Source: CAZEDL01 sp964585245 (lineage in GTDB: Bacteria > Patescibacteriota > Patescibacteriia > Magasanikbacterales > GWA2-37-8). From it: a stretch of DNA of 37,666 nucleotides. How positions within the stretch are numbered: the stretch's first letter is position 1; the number at the start of each line of letters is the position of its first letter. Positions 1 through 7,252 of this stretch are shown piece after piece. The notes beneath the pieces were generated by a model. That model made no database searches and was not told where the DNA came from. It saw only the letters and a program-made list of their open reading frames with translations. Made by a program: the position numbers and the translations under genes. The stretch spans positions 1 to 37,666 of the forward strand of contig CAZPCV010000007.1 in NCBI GenBank assembly GCA_964585245.1. Direction: 5' to 3'.

Positions 1-815
1 AATTTGGCCGCTTTAATAATGTTTATCGCTTCTATAGTTTGTGGCTTAATACCATCGTCGGCCGCGACGACCAGAATCGCGATGTCCGCTACTTTGGCAC
101 CACGGCTGCGCATTACGGTGAAGGCTTCGTGGCCGGGCGTATCGATAAAGGTAAGAGGTGTCTCGATTTTACTTTTCGGATTTTTCCAGAGCACCTGATA
201 AGCGCCGATATGCTGTGTAATACCGCCTGCTTCGCCACTGGCCACATGGGCCTGGCGGATCGAATCGAGCAGCGTCGTCTTGCCATGGTCAACATGGCCC
301 ATAACTACGATTACCGGGGCGCGTAGCGTGGTGGTGTCGTTGCCGAGAATAGTCGCGAGACCTGCCGTATGTTCGTTGTCTACCACTTCGGCTCCGCCCG
401 CTTCTTTCACCACCGTAAAGCCCAAATCATTCGCAATAATAGCCGCCGTATCATGATCAATGTTTTCATTTTGGGTAGCCAGAATGCCGTTTTTCATGAA
501 TTCCAAAATCAGTTTGTTTACCGGCAACGCCAGGCGCTCGGACAATTCACGCACGGTCAAAACAGCCGGGATGGCTACGCTCTGCCCACTTTCGCGGCGC
601 TGGGATTTTTCTAATTCTTTTTGTTTTTCTTTTTCCTGTTTTTCGCGTTGTTCCAGGACAAATTTGATCCGCCGCCATTCGCGCTGGATTTGCTGGGCCA
701 CCCGATCGTCGATTTTCACGGCGCGGGCACCGATATCAAAACCGAATTCCGGCAAGACCTGAAGTAATTTTTGGGGGTGAATACGCAGCTGACGGGCTAG
801 TTCAGAGACGTTCAT
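1..815 (-). CDS. infB: translation initiation factor IF-2 (3'-truncated)
   Basis: GTPase that brings initiator tRNA to the small ribosomal subunit. About 271 N-terminal codons are present and the gene runs off the left edge. The translation begins MNVSELARQLRIHPQKL. After a Glu/Lys/Arg/Gln-rich stretch there is an IF2-N-type segment (VRELSERLALPVNKLI). The GTPase domain then shows G1 as GHVDHGKTTLL (about positions 270-302) and G3 as DTPGHEAFT. The G4 NKxD motif and the C-terminal domains lie outside the window. The ATG at 813-815 is the first start and no clear Shine-Dalgarno precedes it. A strong promoter of its own sits at 847-875. The family assignment is firm from the G1 and G3 motifs. 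Confidence 0.96.
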   Translation of the reverse strand, partial: MNVSELARQLRIHPQKLLQVLPEFGFDIGARAVKIDDRVAQQIQREWRRIKFVLEQREKQEKEKQKELEKSQRRESGQSVAIPAVLTVRELSERLALPVNKLILEFMKNGILATQNENIDHDTAAIIANDLGFTVVKEAGGAEVVDNEHTAGLATILGNDTTTLRAPVIVVMGHVDHGKTTLLDSIRQAHVASGEAGGITQHIGAYQVLWKNPKSKIETPLTFIDTPGHEAFTVMRSRGAKVADIAILVVAADDGIKPQTIEAINIIKAAK

Positions 816-846
816 GTAATGTTCTTAAATTTATAAAGATATGCCG

Positions 847-875
847 ATTATATCGCAGTTAATTGAAGTCGTCAA
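847..875 (-). promoter_or_regulatory. promoter of infB
   Basis: On the minus strand TTGACG is followed after 17 nt by a consensus TATAAT, about 32 nt before the infB ATG. Confidence 0.75.
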
Positions 876-900
876 TAAAAAAACCCGCTGATTTAGCGAG
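876..900 (-). terminator. terminator of the coiled-coil gene
   Basis: Read leftward: stem CGCT/AGCG within CTCGCT-aaatc-AGCGGG, followed by seven T. It ends the unit at 938-1291 just before the infB promoter. Confidence 0.7.
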
Positions 901-937
901 ACTTGAACGTTCTAAATTAGAAAACCTCTAATAGGCT

Positions 938-1291
938 TTAGCTTTGAGCAAACGGCTCAAGCGCAAAAATCGCTGTGCGTTCGCTGCCAGAAATCACTTG
1001 GTGCTGCTCCAAAATATCAACTAATTTTTTGAGTTTATTGTCTTCTTTACGCATCATTACGACTAAATCACCTCGCAAATCAGCCAGTTTGTCGTCAAGA
1101 TATTCTTTGGTAACCATTTGGGATTCGACTGTGTTTAATCGTTGATCCATGCTATCTAGACGAGTATCCATGCTGTCTAGTCGATGCTCTATTTTTTGAA
1201 AACGATGTTCGACATTGGTAAAACCATCGTTTACCGCTTCGAGCACATCGCTGAGTGTTGGTTCGACCGATTTTGTTTTATTCTTTGGCAT
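938..1291 (-). CDS. small coiled-coil protein of unknown function
   Basis: A 117-residue soluble protein with no signal peptide. Residues 25-60 carry a repeated heptad pattern (HRFQKIEHRLDSMDTRLDSMDQRLN, here split as HRLDSMD then TRLDSMD), typical of a short parallel coiled coil. A second charged amphipathic helix follows (KEYLDDKLADLRGDL) and then a Lys-rich stretch. I do not recognise a named family. It may be an oligomerising adaptor, but that is a guess. It is a separate unit with a probable promoter at 1327-1354 and a terminator at 876-900. Confidence 0.75.
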   Translation of the reverse strand: MPKNKTKSVEPTLSDVLEAVNDGFTNVEHRFQKIEHRLDSMDTRLDSMDQRLNTVESQMVTKEYLDDKLADLRGDLVVMMRKEDNKLKKLVDILEQHQVISGSERTAIFALEPFAQS

Positions 1292-1326
1292 ATATTAGCA
1301 GGCTATGAATATATATTACGTGATTT

Positions 1327-1354
1327 ATTATAATAAGTATATAGTGAGTCAAAA
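1327..1354 (-). promoter_or_regulatory. probable promoter of the coiled-coil gene
   Basis: On the minus strand TATAAT lies at 1327-1332, with TTTTGA 16 nt upstream. The -10 box is exact and the -35 box is weak. Confidence 0.5.
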
Positions 1355-1512
1355 CTCGAATAGTGGATAATTTTAAACATCCTCTTTATACCTGTGGCGA
1401 AAACAACCACTTAATCGCCAGCTACGATTAGCCTACTCTAACGATTGGTTTTTTGTTTGAAATTGGTTTATTTGTCAATATTATGCAGAGCATCTATATG
1501 CGTAAAATGCTA
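1355..1512. other. intergenic stretch without a visible gene
   Basis: AT-rich. The only structure seen is TTTGTCAATA at 1470-1479, an inverted copy of TATTGACAAA at 1511-1520. The latter contains the -35 box of the next promoter, so it could be a binding site or chance. Confidence 0.3.
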
Positions 1513-1541
1513 TTGACAAATTTGTTAAATTGTGCTATTAT
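1513..1541 (+). promoter_or_regulatory. promoter of first Cys-rich unit
   Basis: TTGACA at 1513-1518, a 17-nt spacer and TATTAT at 1536-1541, with an extended -10 TG at 1533-1534. Sequence around the -35 box resembles the promoter at 2918-2946. Confidence 0.8.
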
Positions 1542-1675
1542 TATTTGTTATGAATGACTAAAGTTATCAAAAAGGGGCGTTTTGCTATGTAAAATTATCT
1601 ACTTTGCTTTAAGGCTTTATTTAGATAAAACCTAAAAGGAAAGTGGTTCGTTGACAACTTATTTATACTACTACC

Positions 1676-1777
1676 TATCCCTTTCGACAAAAAGAAGCTT
1701 TTTCTGTAGGTAAGGCTTTTGTTTGTCGGGAGGGCTAAGGTAGCCCTCCTTTGTAGCGCGGCTGAGAGGCCGCACAA
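1676..1777 (+). promoter_or_regulatory. structured 5' leader, copy 1
   Basis: This 102-nt block is identical to 2961-3062. It can fold into three consecutive hairpins. The first is CGACAAA (1685-1691) with TTTGTCG (1722-1728), extended inwards by AAGC/GCTT-like pairing. The second is GGAGGGCT (1729-1736) with AGCCCTCC (1742-1749). The third is GCGGC (1758-1762) with GCCGC (1769-1773). The block stops about 14 nt before the start codon, and the sequence after it differs between copies. No known riboswitch family was recognised. It also has a run of reading frame on the opposite strand, which looks incidental. Confidence 0.6.
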
Positions 1778-1791
1778 ATGGAGAAGAGCAC

Positions 1792-2730
1792 ATGAACAAG
1801 ATCCGCAGCATCGTCCGCAGCACCCTCGCCATCGCCCTCTTCGGCAGCGTCACCATCACCGCCGCCATCGGGTTGGGGGGGATCAGCGGATGCGGAGTCG
1901 TCCCCTCGAACGATTCGGTCCACCAGATGTGGTTGAGGTGTGAAAGCCTCGCCCGCCAGCGGTATGGGCAGTCGGGGTGGCAGATAACCATCCTGTCGGA
2001 CTGCAACATAAACACGGACAAGGACGGCTGCTGCCGATTCAGCGGCAACATACCGCCGGCAGCGCAGACAACCCCGGGTTGCGGTGGCGCAGGTTGTAGC
2101 TGCAGCACAAACAGCTGCGAAAACGGGTTTTCCTGCCAGTCCGGCAAGTGCCTCGGCGCGGCGAATGCTTACTGTCAGAATCACTGGACCTGCCAATCCA
2201 GTTTCTGCCAGACGGCCGATCTGCCGGAGGGTGACTCCCCCAACTGCCGCAACACCAACGGCGCCGCATGCGCCAACGACAACCAGTGCGCCACGCAGCT
2301 GGGCCTCTTGTGCGACAAGGCCAAGCAGGTCTGCTTGGCCAAGGACGGTGCGGCGTGCACCGTCCCGCAGCACTGTCAGAGTGGCAGTTGCGGGCCGGAC
2401 AACAAGTGCGCCCCGCCCTGCATGGACGGCGCCAAGAACGGCACCGAGACCGACGTGGACTGCGGCGGCGGCACCTGCAACAAGTGCGCCAACGGCAAGG
2501 GCTGCGCCGCGGCCAGCGACTGCACCAGCGGCACCTGCACCAACAACAAATGCGCCGCGCCCACCTGCACGGACGGCATCAAGAACGGCGCGGAGACCGA
2601 CAAAGACTGCGGTGGCGGCACCTGCCCCAAGTGCGCCAACGGCCAGGCCTGCGGGGGCCGCCCGGAGAATTGCCAGAGCAACGTGTGCTCTGGCAACCCC
2701 GGGATGGAGATCTGCGTATCCCCTCCCTAG
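1792..2730 (+). CDS. GC-rich Cys-repeat secreted lipoprotein-like protein (long copy)
   Basis: A 312-residue exported protein. The basic N-terminus and hydrophobic segment (SIVRSTLAIALFGSVTI) lead to ISGC at about residues 31-34, which fits a lipobox. The mature part is densely Cys-rich. From about residue 210 there are two copies of a motif of the form DGxKNGxETDxDCGGGTCxKCxxGxxC followed by a C-S/NG-C tail. This repeat is familiar from secreted proteins of myxobacteria and other former Deltaproteobacteria, where it probably forms small disulfide-bonded modules; function is unknown. Codon use is strongly GC-biased, unlike the neighbours, which suggests transfer. GGAG at 1780-1783 supports the ATG. 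The gene at 3079 is a shorter paralogue in tandem. Confidence 0.85.
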   Translation: MNKIRSIVRSTLAIALFGSVTITAAIGLGGISGCGVVPSNDSVHQMWLRCESLARQRYGQSGWQITILSDCNINTDKDGCCRFSGNIPPAAQTTPGCGGAGCSCSTNSCENGFSCQSGKCLGAANAYCQNHWTCQSSFCQTADLPEGDSPNCRNTNGAACANDNQCATQLGLLCDKAKQVCLAKDGAACTVPQHCQSGSCGPDNKCAPPCMDGAKNGTETDVDCGGGTCNKCANGKGCAAASDCTSGTCTNNKCAAPTCTDGIKNGAETDKDCGGGTCPKCANGQACGGRPENCQSNVCSGNPGMEICVSPP

Positions 2731-2735
2731 GAGGG

Positions 2736-2858
2736 GCGCCACACCGCCCCCCTTCGCTCATCCTGAGCAAAGCACATCTTAGGGGAGGCTAGCCAAGCAC
2801 TGACCCCCCATTCCCAAGACTTTCTATGAGTGATAGAAGGTGTTGGGAGGGGTTAGTG
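2736..2858 (+). repeat. hairpin trailer, copy 1
   Basis: Related to 3622-3748. It holds a small hairpin around GCTCAtccTGAGC and then a long imperfect hairpin at 2798-2858. In the long one CACTGACCCC and CCCAAGACTTTCTAT pair with ATAGAAGG, TTGGGAGGGG and TTAGTG. It lies between the stop codon and the terminator. Confidence 0.65.
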
Positions 2859-2873
2859 TCAAAACTGTATTTT

Positions 2874-2907
2874 AAAAACACCTCGATTTGATCGAGGTGT
2901 TTTTTTG
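2874..2907 (+). terminator. terminator of first Cys-rich unit
   Basis: ACACCTCGAT-ttg-ATCGAGGTGT is followed by a run of T and preceded by a run of A. Confidence 0.9.
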
Positions 2908-2917
2908 TAATTTCTTA

Positions 2918-2946
2918 TTGACAAATTGGTTAAAATACCTTATGCT
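2918..2946 (+). promoter_or_regulatory. promoter of second Cys-rich unit
   Basis: TTGACA at 2918-2923, a 17-nt spacer and TATGCT at 2941-2946. TATTGACAAATT and GTTAAA are shared with the promoter at 1513. Confidence 0.65.
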
Positions 2947-2960
2947 GGTTAGTTGCTACA

Positions 2961-3062
2961 TATCCCTTTCGACAAAAAGAAGCTTTTTCTGTAGGTAAGG
3001 CTTTTGTTTGTCGGGAGGGCTAAGGTAGCCCTCCTTTGTAGCGCGGCTGAGAGGCCGCACAA
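2961..3062 (+). promoter_or_regulatory. structured 5' leader, copy 2
   Basis: Identical over 102 nt to 1676-1777, with the same three hairpins. It begins about 14 nt after the -10 box, so it makes up most of this transcript's 5' untranslated region. Confidence 0.6.
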
Positions 3063-3078
3063 TCCAGGAGAGAACGCC

Positions 3079-3600
3079 ATGAAGAAGACCGGCACCATCG
3101 CCAGCAAGATCGCCAGTAACATCGCCCGCCTCGTCATCACCGGCGCCAGTGTCTGCAACGCGGGCTGCTACGGGCTCAACGAGAGCTCGGGGCATTTTGA
3201 ATGCGCCACGGAGCGACCGTACTGCCCTGGTGGGCAGTACTGTAGCACCGCCTGCGGGCGGTGCTTGACGGTTGGCACTGTGTGCCAGCCGCCTCTGGAT
3301 GGCGGTGGCGCCGATGCCGCCGATGCCGGCAACGCCACCGACGCCCACGTCGACGCCGGGCCCGACGGCGCGGCCTGCGCCGACGCCGCCGACTGTGTGA
3401 GCGGCGTGTGCACCAACAACAGGTGCGCCGCGCCCACCTGCATGGACGGCGTCAAGAACGGCGCGGAGACCGACAAAGACTGCGGTGGCGGCACCTGCCC
3501 CAAGTGCGGCGACGGCAAGGCCTGCGGGGGATACCCCGAGAACTGTCAGAGCAACAAATGCTCTGGCGAGCCGGGCAAAGAGATTTGTGCGGCCCCCTAG
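3079..3600 (+). CDS. GC-rich Cys-repeat secreted protein (short copy)
   Basis: A 173-residue paralogue of the preceding gene. The ATG at 3079 is chosen because AGGAG lies at 3066-3070 and the translation starts with a typical export signal (MKKTGTIASKIASNI, then LVITGAS). A Cys in NAGC near residue 29 could be lipidated, although the lipobox is poor. After a Cys-rich segment there is an Ala/Asp-rich linker (DAADAGNATDAHVDAG) and a single DGxKNGxETDKDCGGGTCPKC module. That module is nearly identical at the DNA level to the last module of the first copy, while the N-terminal parts have diverged strongly. It is GC-rich against an AT-rich background. Confidence 0.82.
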   Translation: MKKTGTIASKIASNIARLVITGASVCNAGCYGLNESSGHFECATERPYCPGGQYCSTACGRCLTVGTVCQPPLDGGGADAADAGNATDAHVDAGPDGAACADAADCVSGVCTNNRCAAPTCMDGVKNGAETDKDCGGGTCPKCGDGKACGGYPENCQSNKCSGEPGKEICAAP

Positions 3601-3621
3601 GCCGCGCAAATCTCCAGCCTC

Positions 3622-3748
3622 GCGCCACACCCTCCCCTCCCCCGCCTTCACCCATCCTGAGTGAAGCGCTTCGTGGGGAGGCTAGACACACTGACCCCCA
3701 TTCCCAAGACTTTCTATGATTGATAGAGGGTGTTGGGAGGGGTTAGTG
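3622..3748 (+). repeat. hairpin trailer, copy 2
   Basis: Counterpart of 2736-2858. The small hairpin is here CTTCAC...GTGAAG around CATCCTGA, and the long imperfect hairpin spans 3687-3750. Several stem differences from copy 1 keep the pairing. Confidence 0.65.
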
Positions 3749-3758
3749 TATATATGTT

Positions 3759-3793
3759 AAAAACCATCCCGACTATGTCGGGATGGTTTTTTA
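3759..3793 (+). terminator. terminator of second Cys-rich unit
   Basis: AACCATCCCGAC-tat-GTCGGGATGGTT followed by a T-run. The stem is nearly the same as the terminator after prs at 37290. Confidence 0.9.
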
Positions 3794-3794
3794 A

Positions 3795-3823
3795 TTGACA
3801 ATTTTCGGTCTCACTGTTACCAT
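3795..3823 (+). promoter_or_regulatory. promoter of rny
   Basis: TTGACA at 3795-3800 and TACCAT at 3818-3823 with a 17-nt spacer and extended TG at 3815-3816. The predicted transcript has a leader of about 230 nt. It contains the hairpin CTTTCGATA-tta-TCGAAAG (about 3935-3954) and another around AGCT-ctt-AGCT. Confidence 0.65.
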
Positions 3824-4056
3824 ATTGCCATTAACTTATTTAGATGATTTTTGAGGTCAGATTACGAACGGAAAAAGAATAGATCATATAACAACGCTAC
3901 ATTTTTTGTCTCTATTATGCGTCTTTACCACTCCCTTTCGATATTATCGAAAGCCTCTGCCCAGCTCTTAGCTGCGGCTTAATTTGGTTGAGCGCGTAAT
4001 TCTTCTTCTTTTTCTCGTTTGAAACTGCTCCTCACTGATCAAGGGGATTTTTTCGT

Positions 4057-5586
4057 ATGAACATTATTATGTTATTCCTCCTCAAAAGCGCCGCGGCGCT
4101 GGGGGCAGGGGTGGCGATCGGGTATTTTTTGCGCAAAAAGCTGGCCCAGGCCGAAGCCAATTCTATTGAGGCCAAAGCAGAAAAAATGCTAATCGAGGCC
4201 AAGAACAAACAGCAAGAATTATTACTCGAAGGCAAAGAAAAAGCGACGCAGATTATCGACGAAGCCAAAAAAGAAGAAAAACAATTGCGTCAGGATGTAC
4301 ACGCCATGCAAGAGCGCCTAGAACGTCGCGAAAGTATGTTCGACCAGAAACTACTGGAGCTGCAAGACGGTGAAAAAAAATTGCAAGAAAAAGTAGAAAA
4401 AGTGAGAGTAATCAAAACAGAAATTGAAGCACTCAAAGACGCCCAGGCTACCAAACTCCAGGAAGTGGCCGGCCTCACCCGCGAACAAGCACTTGATCAA
4501 CTGTTCGTGAAAGTCGAAGAAGAAAAGAAAACCGAGTTACTGGGCCGTATTCTAAAACTAGAACGAGAATCGACCGAAGTATTCGAAGACAAGGCCAAAC
4601 ATCTGATTAGCGACGCCATTCAGCGCTGCGCCAGCAGCCATGCGGCCGAGACCACCTCCACCATCGTGCATATTCCGAGCGAAGAAATGAAAGGCCGTAT
4701 CATCGGCAAAGAAGGCCGCAATATCAAGACGATCGAAAAACTTACTGGCTGTGAAATTATTATTGACGATACCCCGGAATCAATTATCGTATCTGGGTTC
4801 TCGCCGATTCGCCGCCAGGTGGCCCGTCTCGCGCTCGAGAAATTGTTGGCCGATGGCCGCATCCAACCGGCTCGTATCGAAGAATTTGTGGAGAAAGCCA
4901 AACAAGACTTGGCGCTTGATATTAAAAAAGCCGGTGAAGAAGCGCTTTACAAAATGGGTATTACCGGCATTGATCCCAAATTGGTCAACATTGTCGGGCG
5001 CCTCAAATACCGCACCAGCTATGGCCAGAATATCATGAACCACTCCATGGAAGTGGGCTACCTCGCCGGCCTTATCGCCGCGGAATTAAAACTCGACGAA
5101 GCCAAAGCCCGCAAATGTGGCTTCTTCCACGATGTGGGCAAATCTGTCGACCAGGAAACTCAAGGTTCGCACCCACAAATCGGCCATATGATTTTGAAAA
5201 AATTCAATATGGACGAAGATATCTGCCAAGCCGCGCTCACGCATCATGACGACAAACCATACAACATCTATTCCAGTGTCGCCAAAGCGGCTGATGCGAT
5301 TTCGGGTGCGCGTGTGGGTGCCCGCCGTGACAGCTATGAACAATACATTACCCGTCTTGAAGATTTGGAAAAAACAGCCAGTGCGTTCCCTGGAATTGAT
5401 AAAGTCTATGCAATTCAGGCCGGGCGCGAAGTACGCGTGTTCGTACGGCCCAACGAAATCGATGACTATGCAGCCTACCAATTAGCCAAAGATATCGCAC
5501 ACAAGATCGAACAAGAGCTCAAATATCCCGGTGAAATTCGCGTATCACTGATCCGTGAAACCAGAGTTATTGAGTACGCCCGTTAA
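4057..5586 (+). CDS. rny: ribonuclease Y
   Basis: Membrane-anchored endoribonuclease that starts mRNA decay. At 509 residues it has the usual length and layout. An N-terminal transmembrane helix (LLKSAAALGAGVAIGYFL) is followed by a long Lys/Glu/Gln-rich coiled coil (residues 30-180). A KH domain with GRIIGKEGRNI lies near residue 213 and an HD domain with FFHDVGKS near residue 355. The C-terminus ends RETRVIEYAR as in the family. AAGGGG about 12 nt upstream is a weak ribosome binding site. RNase J is encoded in the same block at 9776, so both main decay enzymes of the Gram-positive type are present. Its long leader could support self-regulation, but that is not shown. Confidence 0.97.
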   Translation: MNIIMLFLLKSAAALGAGVAIGYFLRKKLAQAEANSIEAKAEKMLIEAKNKQQELLLEGKEKATQIIDEAKKEEKQLRQDVHAMQERLERRESMFDQKLLELQDGEKKLQEKVEKVRVIKTEIEALKDAQATKLQEVAGLTREQALDQLFVKVEEEKKTELLGRILKLERESTEVFEDKAKHLISDAIQRCASSHAAETTSTIVHIPSEEMKGRIIGKEGRNIKTIEKLTGCEIIIDDTPESIIVSGFSPIRRQVARLALEKLLADGRIQPARIEEFVEKAKQDLALDIKKAGEEALYKMGITGIDPKLVNIVGRLKYRTSYGQNIMNHSMEVGYLAGLIAAELKLDEAKARKCGFFHDVGKSVDQETQGSHPQIGHMILKKFNMDEDICQAALTHHDDKPYNIYSSVAKAADAISGARVGARRDSYEQYITRLEDLEKTASAFPGIDKVYAIQAGREVRVFVRPNEIDDYAAYQLAKDIAHKIEQELKYPGEIRVSLIRETRVIEYAR

Positions 5587-5636
5587 TCCATAGCTCCAAT
5601 GGGAATGGCGGCTTGTGGACAAGTATTTGCTGAACG

Positions 5637-5665
5637 TAGCGAAAAAATACTATCTGTGGTATACT
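5637..5665 (+). promoter_or_regulatory. promoter of the HU gene
   Basis: TATACT at 5660-5665 with extended TG at 5657-5658. The -35 (TAGCGA at 5637) is poor. Confidence 0.5.
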
Positions 5666-5729
5666 TCAGTCAGGTTCTTTACAGAGAACATATGAAAAAA
5701 AATATCCTATCCCGAAAGGAGGTGACGAT

Positions 5730-6005
5730 ATGAACAAAGCAGAATTAGCCCAGGCCTTAGCCGAAAAGTTAAACGTCTCGAAGCGTGAAGCCGAAGACAT
5801 GCTGAACACCTTCGTAGATTTAGTCACGGCTGCCCTCCAGAAAGGTGAAGAGGTAGTATTGACTGGTTTTGGCGCTTTTAGTGCCAAAATGCGCGCGGCC
5901 CGTACCGGCGTCAACCCTCAGAATCCAACTGAAAAAATTCAAATCCCAGCGGTCAAAGTTCCGAAATTCAAAGCTGGCAAAGCACTTAAAGACGCGCTCA
6001 AATAA
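5730..6005 (+). CDS. HU-family DNA-binding protein
   Basis: Nucleoid protein that bends DNA as a dimer. It is 91 residues, the normal HU length. The N-terminal helices (MNKAELAQALAEKLNVSKREAE) are followed by the conserved turn LTGFGAFSAKMRAARTGVNPQ and the arm PQNPTEKIQIPA. The family has GRNPQTGE here, so this arm is slightly altered. The C-terminus is VPKFKAGKALKDALK. AAAGGAGGTG at 5716-5725 is an almost perfect ribosome binding site. It forms a single-gene unit with a terminator directly after it. HU and IHF cannot be told apart from this alone. Confidence 0.95.
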   Translation: MNKAELAQALAEKLNVSKREAEDMLNTFVDLVTAALQKGEEVVLTGFGAFSAKMRAARTGVNPQNPTEKIQIPAVKVPKFKAGKALKDALK

Positions 6006-6014
6006 CTACAAAGT

Positions 6015-6049
6015 TAAAAATCCTCCCGGCGACAGCTGGGAGGATTTTT
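6015..6049 (+). terminator. terminator of the HU gene
   Basis: AATCCTCCC-ggcgacagct-GGGAGGATT followed by T. Confidence 0.9.
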
Positions 6050-6124
6050 GTTAGAATAGAAATTACATTTTTGATTTTTAGTCCTACACAAACAAAAATC
6101 TACATATAATTTTTATTTAACAGT

Positions 6125-6245
6125 GATGTTACTTTTTATCACTAAAAAGTAACCAAAAAGTGCTGAGGGGTTTCTGAACTCGCTATCGGAACGTAGGAAT
6201 GTATATACTGCTTAGTCTGGTCGCTCAATCAGCAGAAACCCCCAG
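6125..6245. repeat. palindromic REP-like intergenic element
   Basis: GTTACTTTTT-atcac-TAAAAAGTAAC (about 6126-6151) is followed by an outer inverted pair, GGGGTTTCTG (about 6167-6176) and CAGAAACCCC (about 6233-6242). The AAAAAGTAACCAAAAAG wording is like dispersed intergenic palindromes in other bacteria. Only one copy is in this window. Confidence 0.45.
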
Positions 6246-6301
6246 ACCCCCACGCAACGAGAAAAAACAGAAAAACATCGATTTCCTTTGCGACTTTGAA
6301 T

Positions 6302-7135
6302 ATGACAAAAAACAAACTCCTTTCTCCCGCCGCATTTCGCCGCATGATTTATACCCATTATAAAAAATATGGCCGTTCTTTCCCGTGGCGGGAAACCACC
6401 AACCCCTACCACATTGTAATTTCCGAAGTAATGCTGCAACAAACCCAGGCCGAACGAGTGGTGGCATTTTATGAAAATTTTATTGCCCTTTTCCCCTCTT
6501 TCGCGGCTCTTGCTGCGGCCCCCTTACCCAAACTCTTACGGGCCTGGCAGGGCCTCGGGTACAACCGCCGGGCACTAATGCTCAAAAAATTGGCTATGAC
6601 TGTGACCCGCCATTACAAAGGCGCACTGCCCACGAGCACCGAATTACTCGACGCACTCCCCGGCATTGGCCCGGCCACGGCCGCCTCGATCGCCGCGTTT
6701 GCTTTCAATTCCCCCACTGTTTTCATTGAAACCAACATCCGAAGCGTTTACTTGCATCATTTTTTTAAAGACAAAGCTAATGTCGCGGACGAAGACTTAC
6801 TCCCACTGATTGTCGCGACGCTCGACCGACGCAACCCCCGACGCTGGTATAATGCGCTCATGGATTACGGCACCATGCTCAAAAAAACCAATCCCAATCC
6901 CAGCCGCCAGAGCAAACATCATCACAAGCAAACGGTTTTCAAAGGATCATTGCGCCAAATCCGGGGCACTGTTATCAAATACTGTCTCGCGGAATCACGC
7001 TTAACAGCAAAAAATATCCCTATTTTAGCCAAAAAGTGGCAAACTACCCCAGCCGTACTTAAAAAAATCCTCGACTCCTTAACTACAGAAGGTTTTCTAT
7101 GTAAAAAGGGCTCAAACTGGCAGATTAAACCCTAG
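6302..7135 (+). CDS. MutY-like A/G-specific adenine glycosylase without an Fe-S cluster
   Basis: HhH-GPD superfamily base-excision enzyme of about 277 residues. The N-terminus shows the MutY pattern FPWRETTNPYHIVISEVMLQQTQ, with the catalytic-type Glu at residue 42. The helix-hairpin-helix LPGIGPATAASIAAF begins near residue 119. Two features depart from E. coli MutY. The aspartate of the LDGNVKRV-type motif is replaced by Glu in FIETNIRSV (Glu at about 143). The four-Cys Fe-S motif after the HhH domain is replaced by a Lys/Asn/Ser/His-rich segment (KKTNPNPSRQSKHHHKQ). The C-terminal winged-helix-like tail is short and the MutT-like domain is missing. The ATG at 6302 is preferred over a TTG two codons upstream. 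The substrate is inferred only from family. Confidence 0.85.
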   Translation: MTKNKLLSPAAFRRMIYTHYKKYGRSFPWRETTNPYHIVISEVMLQQTQAERVVAFYENFIALFPSFAALAAAPLPKLLRAWQGLGYNRRALMLKKLAMTVTRHYKGALPTSTELLDALPGIGPATAASIAAFAFNSPTVFIETNIRSVYLHHFFKDKANVADEDLLPLIVATLDRRNPRRWYNALMDYGTMLKKTNPNPSRQSKHHHKQTVFKGSLRQIRGTVIKYCLAESRLTAKNIPILAKKWQTTPAVLKKILDSLTTEGFLCKKGSNWQIKP

Positions 7136-7142
7136 TGATATT

Positions 7143-7171
7143 TTGACAAATCTGACCTACTATGATATTCT
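7143..7171 (+). promoter_or_regulatory. promoter of secG
   Basis: TTGACA at 7143-7148, a 17-nt spacer and TATTCT at 7166-7171, with extended TG. It begins right after the MutY-like gene ends. Confidence 0.7.
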
Positions 7172-7252
7172 ACCGCCATTAAAATTAAGCACTTTTCTTC
7201 GCCCGGAAATATTTTTACCCATCAATTACCGGCGCCGACACCTTTATTATTT

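Noticed and set aside
1595..1777. Leftward reading frame of 60 codons covering the leader, also present over copy 2
   Set aside because: The two frames agree only because the 102-nt leader is identical. They have no ribosome binding site, and the rightward leader, promoter and gene explain the sequence better.
1735..2742. Long leftward reading frame antisense to the first Cys-rich gene
   Set aside because: GC-rich DNA opens long frames on the other strand. The product is a monotonous Ala/Val/Gly sequence, and the rightward frame has signal peptide, repeats and ribosome binding site.
2798..2858. Integron attC site in the Cys-rich trailers
   Set aside because: The fold is similar, but the core sites do not match. 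GTTAGTG fails GTTRRRY and there is no RYYYAAC partner. No integrase is present.
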